Assembly (NCBI GenBank): GCA_963555705.1
Contig: OY743172.1
Location: 25,419,446-25,483,445, forward strand
Length of the DNA stretch: 64,000 nucleotides
Direction: 5' to 3'
Source: Ligustrum vulgare
Taxonomy: Eukaryota; Streptophyta; Magnoliopsida; Lamiales; Oleaceae
In this document: piece after piece, positions 31,906 to 42,876 of the stretch
Numbering within the stretch: the stretch's first letter is position 1
Layout of the letters: every line of letters starts with the position of its first letter
Position numbers and translations under genes: made by a program
Notes under the pieces: model-generated
Database searches by the model: none
What the model was told of the DNA's origin: nothing
The model's input: the letters and a program-made list of their open reading frames with translations, nothing else

Positions 31906-34900
31906 ATGGCCACCACCCAAACACCTTCCCAATTAATCAATGACCTCACTTCTCCATATTTCTTGACCGCTGCCGACAACCCCAGCGCTGTTTAGTGCCG
32001 GACCTCCTCACCGGTGATAACTATGCTGCTTGGAAACATTCAATGCGCATGGCCCTCAATGCCAAAAATAAACTGGTTTTTGTTGATGGATCTTTCGAAA
32101 AACCATCAAACTCTTCCATCGCTGCGTTGTGGGATCGTTGCAATGATATGGTTCTATCTTGGCTCTTCAATTCAATTGATAAACCTCTATGCCAAAGCCT
32201 AATCTATTGCTCAAAATCATCTGATGTTTGGATCGATTTGAACAACCGTTTTTGTCAAAGCAATCATCCCCGCCTCTATCGCCTCCACCGTGATCTTTAA
32301 ACCTCAAGCAAGGCACCATATCCATCATCACATACTACAACACTATCAAAGGTTTCTGGGATGAGCTCGCTGATATTGCTGAACCGAATTCTTGCACCTG
32401 TGAAGCCAAAACAAAATCTGAAACCTCTGTCAACACCGAACGATTTTTCCAATTTCTCATGGGTCTCAATGATTCCTTCTCTAACATTCGAAGTCAGATC
32501 CTTGCCATGGATCCTCTTCCCACCAATGCTAGAGCCTATGCCACCATCCATCAAGAAGAAACCCAACGACTTATTCAAATCCCTTTACTGCCCACACCAG
32601 AAACATCTTCTGTCATGACTGTCACCCGTAGCCATAACCAGGGCTATCATGGATTTCGCCCTCGCAACACTAAAAAGTGCACAAAATGTGGCAATGATGG
32701 ACATCTTGAGGCTGCCTTCTTTGAAAATATTGGGTACCTCCTCACTGGAACACAAACAAGCCAAAACAACCACTTCGAACTCCAACAACAGCAACCAAGC
32801 CATCTCCAACAGCGAATCTGGTATATGATATTCAAGCACCTATGGCCTCAAGTGTGATTCCTGGCCTCTCCAACGAAAATTATCGGCATTTGATGGAACT
32901 CCTTCAGCCCGGCACCAATAGTTTCTCTGGTATACCTCCTTCTATCTCTAAAATTAAACTTCCATGGATTATAGACACTGGGGCTTCAGCCCATATATCC
33001 TCTATAACCAATTTATCCTTTGCCATTGATGTTTCTCCACACTCGCAGTCGTTAACTCTTCCCACAGGTTCCACGGCCCAAGTTACTCATATGGGCCACA
33101 TTCACCTTTCTCCACATTTATCCCTTTTTAATGTGCTTTTTGTTCCACAGTTTAACTATAATTTAATCTCTGTTAACCAACTCATTAAGACATCCAATTG
33201 CATTGCAATTTTTCTTTCCTCGCATTTTTTTTTTCAGGATCAATGCACGAGGAGGTTGATTGGAATGGATGAAGAACGTGGTGGCCTCTATCATCTCAAA
33301 CATATCCATCCAATTGCACTCCAAGTCTAATTCTACCTCCACCTTATGGCATCTTCGCTTAGGTCACCCTTCCATTTCTTGCATTCCAAAATTTTTATGT
33401 ACTTCGGATATGATTGACAATTGTGATAGTTGTATTCGAGGCAAACATACTCGTCTTCCTTTTAAATTAGTTGAGAATAAAAGTGATTCTATATTTCATC
33501 ATGTTTATTGTGATATTTGGGGTGGGTATTCTACGTCATCTACATCTGGTGCACATTATTTTCTCACAATTGTTGACGATTCTTTTCGTGTTACTTGCGT
33601 ATACCTAATGCTTTTCAAACCTGACACATTTTCTTGTCTCACCACCTTTATGAAAATGGCCAAAACACAATTTAATTGCTCTATCAAACATATTCGTACT
33701 AATAATGGTCAAGAATTTCTTTCCCATCACATGCAATTTTTTTTTCTTGATCATGGCATCATCCACGAACGAACTTGTGTTGAAACACCACAACAAAATG
33801 GTGTGGCTGAACGAAAGCATCGCCATCTCCTAAATGTGGCTAGGTGTCTTCGTTTTCACCCCCATTTACATATTTCCTTTTAGGGCGAATGCATACTCAT
33901 TGCTACTTATTTAATTAATCGCACCCCATCTTCCTCTCTCCACTACAAAACACCTTATGAGCTCCTTTTTCAAAGGGGCCCCAAATATGACCATCTTCGT
34001 GTGTTTGGTTGCCTTTGCTATGCACACAGTTTGAAAATCCATCGTGATAAATTCTCACCCCGTGCTACACCTTGCATCTTTATTGGTTACACTCAAACTC
34101 CACACATTTACCGTGTTTATGATTTAACACGAAAACCTCTTTCCTTTCTCGTGACGTCCGCTTTATCGAATCTATTTTCCCCTTTGCTACTATCACACCA
34201 TGCTCTAGAACATCACCTTCACCTTCACCATCTCCATCCCCACCTGACGACCACCCCTTCCTAGATATGCCCCATCATTTCCCATCATCTAACATCGAAC
34301 CAAGTTCTGATTCTATTCCCTCTACATCGATCCCTCCCACCATAGCACCACTTGATCCATCCCCACTTCCAAATTCTACAGATCCCTCTGAAGATACCTC
34401 AGATATCGTCCCACCTATGCCCATAACACAACGACCTCATCGCACCATCACTCGTCCCACATACCTTCAGGATTACATTTGCTCAGATTTACCTACAGAG
34501 GCTACACGTTTGCCACCTTCTTTTCAGTCTTTCTCAGGTACGGTGCATTCTTTACCCAATTTTCCGTCTTACCTTTTTTTAGCCTAAAACATTTTGGTTT
34601 TTTATCTTCTGTTTCGAAAAACATCCAGGATCCTCTTCTATATTCTCAAGTTGTCCTTGAGCCTCATTGGCGACAAGTAATAGCCTCCGAAATTCAAGCT
34701 TTTGAGGCTAACCAAACATGGACCCTTGAATCCCTTCCTCTTGGTAAGAAGGCTATTGGTTGCAAATGGGTATACAAAACCAAGTTACGCTGATGGTTCC
34801 ATTGAACGCCACAAGGCTCATTTAGTTGCCAAGGGTTTCACTCAAGTAGAGGGTCTTGATTATCATGATACTTTTTCCCCTGTAGCTAAACTTGTCACTG

Positions 34901-36162
34901 TTCGTTGCCTTCTTGCTATAGCTGCAGGTAAACATTGGATCATACATCAGTTGGACGTCCATAATGCTTTCCTTCATGGCGATCTTGATGAGGAAGTTTA
35001 CATGAAATCTCCACCAGGGTATTGTCGCCAGGGGGAGACGCGCGTATGCCGTCTTCACAAGTCTCTCTATGGGATCAAACAGGCATCTCGGCAATGGTAC
35101 TCGAAATTATCTCACATTCTCACTCTTGCAGGTTTTGTCCAATCTGCCTCTGATCATAGCCTCTTCACCAAAACCCAGGACACAATTTTCACAGCTATTC
35201 TCATATATGTCGACGACATTTTGGTTGCTGGGAATGATCTCTTTGCCATCACCTCCATTAAATCTCATCTTGCTCAAACATTCAAAATTAAAGACCTTGG
35301 TGATCTCAAGTATTTTCTTGGAATTGAGGTTGCTCGTTCTCCTTCTGGCATCTTCATCAATCAACGAAAATATACTTTGGATATTCTCTCAGACTCTGGT
35401 CAACTAGGATCTCGCCCTGCTTACTTCCCTATGGAGCAACATTTAAAACTGACAAACTCAGATGGTGATCTTTTGACTGACCCTAGTTCCTATAGACGAT
35501 TGATTGGTCGACTGATCTACTTGACAGTTTCTCGACCAGACTTCACATTCGTCGTCAATGTTCTCAGTCAATTCATGCATGCTCCTCGTGCTCCTCATCA
35601 TCTTGCAGCTCTCCGTGTCCTTCGATACTTGAAGACCACTCTCGGTTATGGTCTCTTCTTCTCATACACTTGTAGCTTTCAGCTCTCCGCCTTTTGTGAC
35701 TCCGATTGGGCTAGTTGTCCACTTACACGCCGATCCACCATTGGCTATGTCATCAAATTAGGTGACAGTCCACTTTCTTGGCGCACAAAAAGGCAACTCA
35801 TTGTCTCTCACTCTTCAGCTGAGGCTGAATATCGTGCTATGGCAACCACCACTTGTGAGCTTGTTTGGATTCGTCTTATCTTGCATGATCTCACTGTGCC
35901 TCACTCTCAACCTGCCCTTCTTTACTGTGACAACCAGGCTGCTATTCACATTGCTCGAAATCCGATTTTTCATGAACACACCAAACATATTGAATTGGAT
36001 TGTCATTTGGTTCGTGAAAAGATTCGATCTGGTTTACTCTCTACGCCATATGTCCCGGCATCTCAACAACAAGCTGATATTTTTACTAAGCCCTTGGGAC
36101 GTGAATTATTTGTTTTCTTCTGGTCCAAGTTGGGCATTACGGATCTTCATGCTCCAACTTGA
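31906..36162 (+). pseudogene. Copia gag-pol polyprotein, multiply frameshifted
   Basis: The ATG is at 31906. The order is: gag (LLTGDNYAAWK near 32010), zinc knuckle (CTKCGNDGHLEAAF, final Cys replaced by Phe, near 32680), protease (WIIDTGASAHIS, near 32965), integrase zinc region (WHLRLGHPS...CDSCIRGKH) and core (ETPQQNGVAERKHR, ending at a stop near 33882), then RT (QLDVHNAFLHGDL, YVDD near 35205) and RNase H (DSDWA, SSAEAEYRA, CDNQAAIHIA). The frame is broken at about 31995, 32300, 32858, 33330, 33883 and 34264-34790. RT-RNase H (34702-36162) is the only long intact piece. It cannot encode a functional polyprotein. Confidence 0.9.
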
Positions 36163-36169
36163 GGGGGAG

Positions 36170-36357
36170 TATTACATAATATACACAAAATCAAGTTTAT
36201 TCCTTTCCTTGTATACTTTTATTTCTTCTCCTTGTATAGCTTATTTCCATTCCATGTATAGGTTATTTTCATTATTGTATAGTTTATTTTACTGCGACAA
36301 ATACGTAGCATATTCATTGTAATATACAATTAATTCCAATCAATCTTTCTTGTATTA
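36170..36357 (+). repeat. 3' LTR of copia element (188 bp)
   Basis: TATTACAT...TTGTATTA, preceded by the polypurine tract and followed by tttac (36358-36362), the right copy of the target duplication. Confidence 0.9.
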
Positions 36358-36949
36358 TTTACCTTGCTGGGCCTTCATTTTCTGGACTTCTACTGTAATG
36401 GTGAAGCCTTTCATATATTCTTAGATTATCATATATGATTGTTTGGAATACCTTGCAAATTGAATCCTATGAAAGTCAGTAGTAGTATTTTCTTTGGCCT
36501 AACTCAACCTCCACTTTCCTAACCACGGGTTATGGCACTATTTTAAGTGGAGGAGCAATGTGTATGGTTATTTAGTTAAGGCCATATACCTTTGTATAAG
36601 TGTTGATCTTCAGCATTGTTTGCTATTTTTTATATGAATATTGAAGTGCATGTACCTATTGAGAAATTCCCTGTTTCTTGCATGATCTCACATACATAGG
36701 TTCTGCACCACACTGCACTATCGCCGTCACCAATATGGATTTACATATTCCATTTGCTGAATTTTCATCTTGTCAGGGGAGTTACTTTTTTATCCACATC
36801 CGATTATTGTTCTCATCATCGATTGTGCTTATTATTTATTTGATTTCAAATTTTTTTAATTAACGTCGTTCATGTCAAACATCTTGATATTACGCTGCAT
36901 TTTTTGGTTTTCCCATACAAACTTTTTTATTCGAGTACAGAGGAATGTC

Positions 36950-37420
36950 ATCGGAGGAGGCTAAAATTCTTGCTCTATGTTCATGCAATTTTGCAGGTAA
37001 ATCATCGTTCTGGTTTAGGTGTTATTTAGATAACCTCTTTATTAAATTTGTTTTTGATGTTTATTATGGATATGCTATTGTTCTCTCACTATACATAGAA
37101 CTGATCACTGGCTAATGTTTTCCCACTTAAATGAAGGTGCCACATAAAGGAATTCCAAAGAAAATGAGAAAATCAGGAATCATATTTTTTTTTTATTACT
37201 AAGGAAAACGAAAGGATATAGCTGAAGAAACATAATACGTGCAAATGCAATAAAATGATGTGTGGCTTGCCTTTTTGGTTGTCTTCATTCACTGATGGTC
37301 TGTTAACACTTTTTAATTGTTCATGATGACAAGATTATTGGCCTGCTTCTCTTAAAGAATTTGTCCTTACAGTGAGGTCTCTTTCTCTTCTTCGTGAGAA
37401 AGCAAATCTGCCGAAGGTAT
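36950..37420 (+). pseudogene. Unidentified exon-like segments in the Helitron
   Basis: Two stretches look exonic. One lies about 36941-37002 after a good acceptor (cgagtacag) and before a donor (gcag|gtaaat); one frame reads MSSEEAKILALCSCNFAG. The other is about 37335-37419, before aag|gtattt, and one frame reads SLKEFVLTVRSLSLLREKAN. I do not recognise either. The second is only about 50 bp from the next captured exon, so they probably derive from different donor genes or a rearrangement. Confidence 0.35.
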
Positions 37421-37468
37421 TTTAATAAATCTTTCTTGGTTAATTTGACCGACGTTTCTTTTTTATAG

Positions 37469-37980
37469 TTGATGACAGAAGAAAGAGTATTGGCCGTTAA
37501 TATTGACGGCTTCAATATAGCTATAGATAAGGCAAGGGAAAGATCAAGGAGCGTAAGATAACTAGATTGTTGTATTCTTATCTTTTATTTATCAAAGAGG
37601 CAGTCCAAGTTTGTGGGGGTAAGGTCCAAGAGCGATATCTGAAGTTATCCTTGATGTATGAAGCTAAAATAATTTGGTCTCCAAACTTAAAATGAGACAA
37701 TCAAGATTTTTTTGAAGAAGTTTGAAAATTTCGTAAATAACTAAGTTTGTGATAAAGAATTTAAATAAAGCTTGGGATAGTTTATCTATTTATAAATCAA
37801 AACAAAGACATCCTTAATGTGAGAATGGTGCATGCTAATTTTTTATTTCTTCCCAAATCTATTTTCTCAACAAGCTGGTGGAACTATCGTCATGGATGCT
37901 GATGCTAATAATGCATTGCACAAGACATGCGTTGCTCCAAAACATGATTCATTTAAGTTTACTTGGTTTGATGGATTGTG
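37469..37980 (+). pseudogene. ALATS: Captured alanyl-tRNA synthetase fragment (two exons)
   Basis: Exon 37469-37552 (acceptor ttttatag, donor agc|gtaaga) reads LMTEERVLAV...DGFNIAIDKARERSRS. A second exon from about 37868 to 37980 reads [20 protein letters not shown] and continues DSFKF. Together they match the part of plant AlaRS just after the TYGFPLDLTQ region, where the family has LMAEERGL...GFN.AMEEARERSRSAQ.KQAGG.IVMDADA. This is a small internal piece of an enzyme of about 950 residues, with genomic introns retained. It cannot be functional alone. It was probably copied with its intron by the Helitron. Confidence 0.8.
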
Positions 37981-38674
37981 TATGAATTTGTTTGGTGGAT
38001 TTTTCATTGATTATTTATGATGGTTTTCTTCTATCCATCTATCCTTTTTTCCTGAAATTCCAACTTTTATATTGAGATTTAAGATTCTGAATATGCCTAA
38101 GATGTTTAATATATTGGTATGGTTTTGTTTATGATTATGCTAGGGGTCTATGAAAGTCTTTTTATTCTATTTCGAGAACCTTCATTTCCATGTTGCCTGA
38201 TAGCTCCTCATGTTGGTAATTTATCAAGAAAACCTTAATGCAAAAATGATTTTATAGATTCTGGAAACAGATTTGAAATTCCTACTTCGATTTATTTGGC
38301 ATGCTACCCAAAAAAAATCTTGACAATAAGCAACTCTGAGAATTTAAATCCAGTGCATGAAACTTTTGCTTAATTTTCAAAATGGATTTTGAAAATTTAT
38401 GAATTGAATAATGCTCATATTGAAGGCAGCCAAAACATCCCCAGCATTTTCATTGATTCATTATGGATATAGGTTTAAGATTGTTTGTTTATCACGGTTA
38501 ACAGTACCAGCTCAGTGTAGAGTTTTTTGTTTCTGTCCCCCTGGCGTCGAAATAAGATGAGATGTTCAACCACTTGAGACCAATCCAATACGTTGTGATG
38601 TAGAGTTCTATTAAAAAAAAAAAAGACTTGAACACACACAGGAAGTGTAAATTGTGTTTTTGAACATTTTGTAG

Positions 38675-39203
38675 GCGCTTTGGATGATTTTCATAACCTC
38701 AATCTCACCTCTTTTGCTCAAAGGTTCAACTTCTATTTGTTTTTATCAATTAATGTGTATCTATCTGTTTGTCTACATGTATAATATTACAATTTAATGT
38801 TTTTAGGGTTTAATTTTTTATTTAAAGCAATGACTGAAAAGGTTTGTTTTTCTTATGTTTCTCTCATTTCTAGGTTTATGGAGGTGTGAATAATGAAAAT
38901 GTTGATGATGGTAAGGGACAGAAGAAGCAAGATAGTTCATCTTCACTGCCAAGTGGGGGTGTTCAAGGATTGGGGATGGGGTTGTCTGATTTGAAGAGTA
39001 AGAAAAATGGCAAACAAAAGGTATCAAATGGGGAGTCCCATGTTTTTGAGGCTCTTGATAAGCTAAAAGAGCAAACTAGGGAAGCTGTAAAAGGTTTAGA
39101 GTTGGTGGCAGGTTTGAAACTTCCATCGGGTGGAGAAAATTTTGGGAATGATGCTATGATGGAGGATTGGATTAAGTAGGGTGAGGAACTTGCTGGCTCT
39201 CAG
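38675..39203 (+). pseudogene. PEX19: Captured PEX19 fragment (two exons, disrupted)
   Basis: PEX19 is the cytosolic receptor and chaperone for peroxisomal membrane proteins. Exon 38675-38723 reads ALDDFHNLNLTSFAQ (family SALDDFKDLNLT). Exon 38874-39203 reads [17 protein letters not shown], then [18 protein letters not shown] and [13 protein letters not shown] at 39177-39179 stands where the family has Gln (WIKQFEDL), after which GEELAGSQ resumes in frame to a donor at 39204. The exon phases do not match (2 nt left over meets an exon read in phase 0), as if one base was lost. The N-terminus and the farnesylated C-terminus are absent. Confidence 0.9.
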
Positions 39204-39532
39204 GTTGGCGTTCTTGCTCTATTTCTTGAATTCATGTTTTTGGTACTAGACATAAATTGTTCTTCGCCAAATTTATTATCACCACAAGTTTTATTAGCTA
39301 CACAACATTATATCATCACCACTAATAAAATATATTTTTTTTATAAATACACCACAATACATATACAAATATACCCCTCATGTAATTATAAAACAAAACA
39401 AAAAAAAATTATAAAGATCTTACACCATGAAATTACAAATTCTGCTCAATATACCACATTAGTTAGTCACTCTGGTTGATTATTCCAATGAGCCTGGCTC
39501 TTTTTTTCTTCCTCTCTTTCTTGCTTGCTTTG

Positions 39533-39534
<2 letters not shown>

Positions 39535-39564
<30 letters not shown>
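39535..39564 (+). repeat. Poly(A) run of 29
   Basis: An uninterrupted A tract lies directly before the WAT1-type fragment inside the Helitron, perhaps marking a junction between captured pieces. Confidence 0.9.
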
Positions 39565-39566
<2 letters not shown>

Positions 39567-39567
39567 A

Positions 39568-39732
39568 ATGAATAGTTTTGAGAAGGCCAAGGCAGTTGAG
39601 CTGTCTTCACACCCTTACTCTGTCACCTCTTTGATGACGGTAATGGCAACGATTCAAGGCGTGGGATTTGCATTGTGTATGGAGATAGACTGGAGCAAAT
39701 GGGAGTTGGGATGGAAGATTAGACGCCTAGCT
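39568..39732 (+). pseudogene. Captured WAT1-related (EamA/MtN21-type) transporter exon fragment
   Basis: The frame reads HPYSVTSLMTVMATIQGVGF then ALCMEIDWSKWELGWKIRRL, matching the segment of WAT1-related proteins with YS.T.LM..MA.IQ...FALC.E.DWS.W.LGW.IRLL. Only about 50 residues of a family of about 370 residues with 10 membrane helices remain. Similarity ends near 39730, where sequence like the local MITE terminus (accaaacagagactt, near 39775) follows. Confidence 0.75.
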
Positions 39733-40797
39733 AATTTCACAGTTTATAAACAAAATTTATAAACAGATTTTTACCAAACAGAGACTTGCTTATAATTTGA
39801 GTGTAAATTAAATTTTTTTTTTTTTTTTTTGGCCATGCATGATGGGGTTTTTCCTCTGCAGGGTATTTTTGGTTTTGAAGTATTGTTTACCTAAGTTGCT
39901 TAGTGTATGCATCTGAGAGGTCCACTCTTTGTTTCAATATTCAACCCCTTAATCCTTATGCTTCTTTTGATATAGCCTTGGCAGGATCTATACTATTGAA
40001 CGAGAAGCTGCAATTGGGAACGTGCGTATGTGTTTTTTATGTGTACTATCTTTGTAATTGTCGTAGTTTTGGATAATTGAATAAAACTTCTACACCTCTT
40101 GTGGCTATGGTGAAGAGATAGGTATTGAAAAGCAAAAATAAAAATCAAGAAGAACAAGATGATTTTCAAAAATATAATAAATATAGAAAAGAGAAAAAGA
40201 TAAAGAGATTGTGTTGTGCATAAAAATTAGTTAGAGAATTATATATGTAATTTTATTTATGCCTACTTTTGTAAATAAAGAAAATATTTAAAATTTTGGT
40301 GTAGAAAATATTTATTGTGGTGAAAATATAAGCACCCATTTTACTTTCTTTTGAGTGGAAATAATTGTTATTTTTAGTTCTGATTTGGTATGTGTTGCAA
40401 TGTTAATATAATTTGAAATGCACTTTATGTTACATGTGTTTAAAGAATGATCTATTTCAAGTACTTCTAGAGTTTATATTTTGTTGCGTTTTTTTCTTAT
40501 CGTAAACTTAGATACCTAACAAGATGAAGTAAATTGTATTGTTTATCAGACGAAATTGTTGACTTTTAAAAAAAAAAAAATCCAATGAGATGATGTCGCA
40601 GGATTTTTTATAAACAAATTTTACCATGTGTTGGTTTGATATGCTTCTTATCAAGAGTCCACGAAACAAAGGGGCTATTCAATTATTAAAATTTCCTTTG
40701 AATATTCAAAAAATAAATTTCATTATTTGTCCTAAATCGAAAAAATGAATTCCATTATTTGGCCGGAATCGCTATATATATTTTTATTTTTTGGTAT

Positions 40798-41726
40798 TTT
40801 TATAGACATAGTGACAATGGAAGGGTTGAACAAAAATGGTATAGAGCTTGATAATCGATATTTTGTTCCTTATAATCGGTATCTGCTGATAAACTATGTT
40901 GTTCATATTAACGTTGAATTGTGCAATCCAATATTGGGGGCGGTACAATTGGTAGACCAAATGATGGTCATATGGAAATTGAAATTTTGAATAATATGTT
41001 GATAAATGATTTTGATGATTCAGTGGAAGTAATTGTTCGTAGTACATATCATGGGCCATCAAACGAGTTGGCTAACATGTTTCATTTACAAGGACTATCC
41101 TAACACCTACTCTAGATGTTCAATTTGTGAATGAATATATGATATCACTTAGTTCAGGAGAATTTAGTACATATCTAAGTTTCGATTCAACTTGCAGTTC
41201 AAATGTAAACGTAGATGTGTTGTAATATATTCACATGCCTAAATTTTTGAATGAGATAAGGTGTTTTGGCGTACATAATCATAAATTGAAGCTTGAGGTT
41301 GGCACTCCTGTCATGTTACTAAGAAATATAAATTATTCTATTGGTTTTTATAATGGAACTAGATTGATCATTACGAGGCTTGGAAAGCATGTACTTGAAG
41401 CTAAAATACTTGCTGGAAGCAATGCTGGTGATACTGTCCTCATTTCAAGAATGTCGTTGATTCCATCAAATCCTAGGTTGCCGTTTAAATTCACAAGAAG
41501 ACTATCAAATAATTGTGTCGTATGCAATGATCATAAACAAAAGTAAGGGGAAATCGCTTTTTCAAATTGGGTTGTTTTTGAAACGATCAGTTTTCAGTCA
41601 TGGACAATTATATATTGTTATTTCTAGAATGATAAGTCGTCTTAAGATTTTAATTTGTAATAAGGATGATCGTCCGACGAATAAAACGACAAATGTAATA
41701 TATAATGAAATTTTCAACAATTTTTA
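40798..41726 (+). pseudogene. Helitron Rep/helicase C-terminal relic
   Basis: Three frame-separated pieces are visible. 40820-40925 reads NGIELDNRYFVPYNRYLL..HINVELCN, from the region between Rep and helicase. From about 40925 to 41220, IGRPNDGHMEIEILNNMLIN and TLDVQFVNEYMISLSSGEF match the helicase upstream of the last motifs. 41235-41726 reads GVHNHKLKLEVGTPVMLLRN, then GTRLIITRLGKHVLEAKILA and finally TNKTTNVIYNEIF, with MIINKSKGKS in another frame. This is the PIF1-like helicase C-terminus of plant Helitrons, which ends shortly before the 3' terminus, as here. A large internal deletion and several frameshifts make it non-functional. Confidence 0.9.
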
Positions 41727-41842
41727 ATATTTATTTTGTTCATAAGTCAATAATATTATTAAGTGATGTATACTTAAAAACAATATTAAATGAAGTGTCA
41801 TGTACATAAAAAAAAATATATATATATATAAACAATAATTTT

Positions 41843-41867
41843 CGTGCGATGCACGGTGAAACGCTAC
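41843..41867 (+). other. Helitron 3' terminal hairpin and end
   Basis: cgtgc-gat-gcacg forms a 5-bp stem followed by gtgaaacg and CTAC before host T. The position and spacing match the Helitron 3' rule; the last base deviates from CTRR. Confidence 0.7.
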
Positions 41868-42222
41868 TTTATAAATAAAAAGAAACCAAGCCGCCGAACA
41901 CTCAGTGATGATGACTGAAAAGTGAAAAGAAACCAAGCCGCCTAATTTCCTATGTTTCAAATCCAACTTTACCTTCATCCTTATCCCCCAGGCCCAGGCC
42001 CCACCCTATGTAAACCCAATCCGTCCTTTTTGCGGCTTTGCCCACAGAAATGCATAAAATCCAACAGATTATCCCCCTCTACGTCTCCCTCACCTACAGC
42101 CGGACACGTATGCACGGGCAACTACATATGACATTGAAACTTGCAACCCTTTGTCCTAATATTCTCTATAATGTTCTAGCGTTTTACTCTGTGAAATTGA
42201 AGCCCACAACCCCCATTTTTTA
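41868..42222 (+). other. Intergenic/5' flank of RING-H2 gene
   Basis: A 16-bp direct repeat (aagaaaccaagccgcc) occurs near 41880 and 41927. Otherwise it is the presumed promoter and 5' UTR of the RING gene. No convincing TATA box was chosen; ctctataatg near 42162 is a weak candidate. Confidence 0.4.
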
Positions 42223-42876
42223 ATGAGAAGATTCTTCCAAGAAGATGGTACTGGTGCAGACACTTCAGGCAGTATTCTCTCAGCTTCCACCACCGCATAT
42301 CCCCTTTTCCGGCCCAACACCAACGCCACCATAAAAGCACCATTTTCTCCCCAGTACTCATCCTCTGTTGACACCTTTTTGCCCTTAACAATCCTTGTCC
42401 TCCTCATAGCCCTCTTCTTCATGGCCTTTTTTTCACTCTACATCCGCCACCTCACTGCAGACTATTCTTCCTCCGCCGCTGTCGCTGAACACAGCCGGCG
42501 AAACCGATCTCTTCCGTCGACCAACAACCGCAAGGGCCTTGATCCTGCTGCCATCAAATCATTGCCTTTGGTATCTTGTAGTGTGGCCGCGAAGCACAGG
42601 ATTGAAGAATGTACAATATGTTTAAGCGAGTTTGAGGAGAGAGAGATTCTGAAAATAATCCCCTACTGCAAGCACGTGTATCATCCCAAGTGTCTAGACA
42701 CGTGGCTGTCGTTGCACGTGACCTGTCCTCTGTGTCGGTCACCTAGGCTGTTCGAGAGTGTCGATGAGGTTTCTTTGGATATGAAGGAGCAGAAGGATAA
42801 CAATTGTGCGAGTGGGGTTGGTGAGAGATCAACGGTGGATGATGTGGCCCCGTGGAGGGACGATGAGAGAGTTTAG
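42223..42876 (+). CDS. ATL-type RING-H2 finger E3 ubiquitin ligase
   Basis: Single-exon gene, 217 residues, ATG start. ATL proteins are membrane-anchored E3 ligases that recruit an E2 through the RING-H2 domain. The single hydrophobic helix is at about 52-73 (FLPLTILVLLIALFFMAFF). The GLD box, characteristic of the family, is at 105-107 (RKGLDPAAIKSLP). RING-H2: C130-x2-C133-x15-C149-x-H151-x2-H154-x2-C157-x10-C168-x2-C171, with the conserved W161. All zinc ligands are present. Size and lack of introns are typical of ATLs. It begins 355 bp past the Helitron end. The substrate cannot be inferred. Confidence 0.93.
   Translation: MRRFFQEDGTGADTSGSILSASTTAYPLFRPNTNATIKAPFSPQYSSSVDTFLPLTILVLLIALFFMAFFSLYIRHLTADYSSSAAVAEHSRRNRSLPSTNNRKGLDPAAIKSLPLVSCSVAAKHRIEECTICLSEFEEREILKIIPYCKHVYHPKCLDTWLSLHVTCPLCRSPRLFESVDEVSLDMKEQKDNNCASGVGERSTVDDVAPWRDDERV

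Larger units (their letters stand above)
31560..36357 (+). mobile_element. Ty1/copia retrotransposon with TA...TA LTR termini
   Basis: Complete structure: tttac target duplication, 5' LTR 31560-31796, primer-binding site 31797-31808 (tggtatcagagc, initiator Met tRNA), broken gag-pol 31906-36162, polypurine tract gagggggag 36161-36169 and 3' LTR 36170-36357. The LTR starts TATTACAT and ends TTGTATTA, so the terminal dinucleotides are TA and TA, not TG and CA. The target duplication, primer-binding site and polypurine tract all agree on that boundary. It inserted into the Helitron. Confidence 0.93.
30946..41867 (+). mobile_element. Helitron with captured gene fragments and nested copia insertion
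   Basis: The 5' end (30946, tctatactatatataaaa) begins with TC after a host A and matches the usual plant Helitron 5' terminus. At the other end a hairpin (cgtgc-gat-gcacg, 41843-41855) lies 8 bp before CTAC (41864-41867) and a host T. This is one base off the consensus CTRR. Just inside is a decayed Rep/helicase C-terminus (40798-41726). The middle carries exon-intron fragments of unrelated nuclear genes, all on the plus strand. Removing the copia element at 31560-36362 leaves about 6.1 kb. The helicase is broken, so it is non-autonomous. Confidence 0.8.
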
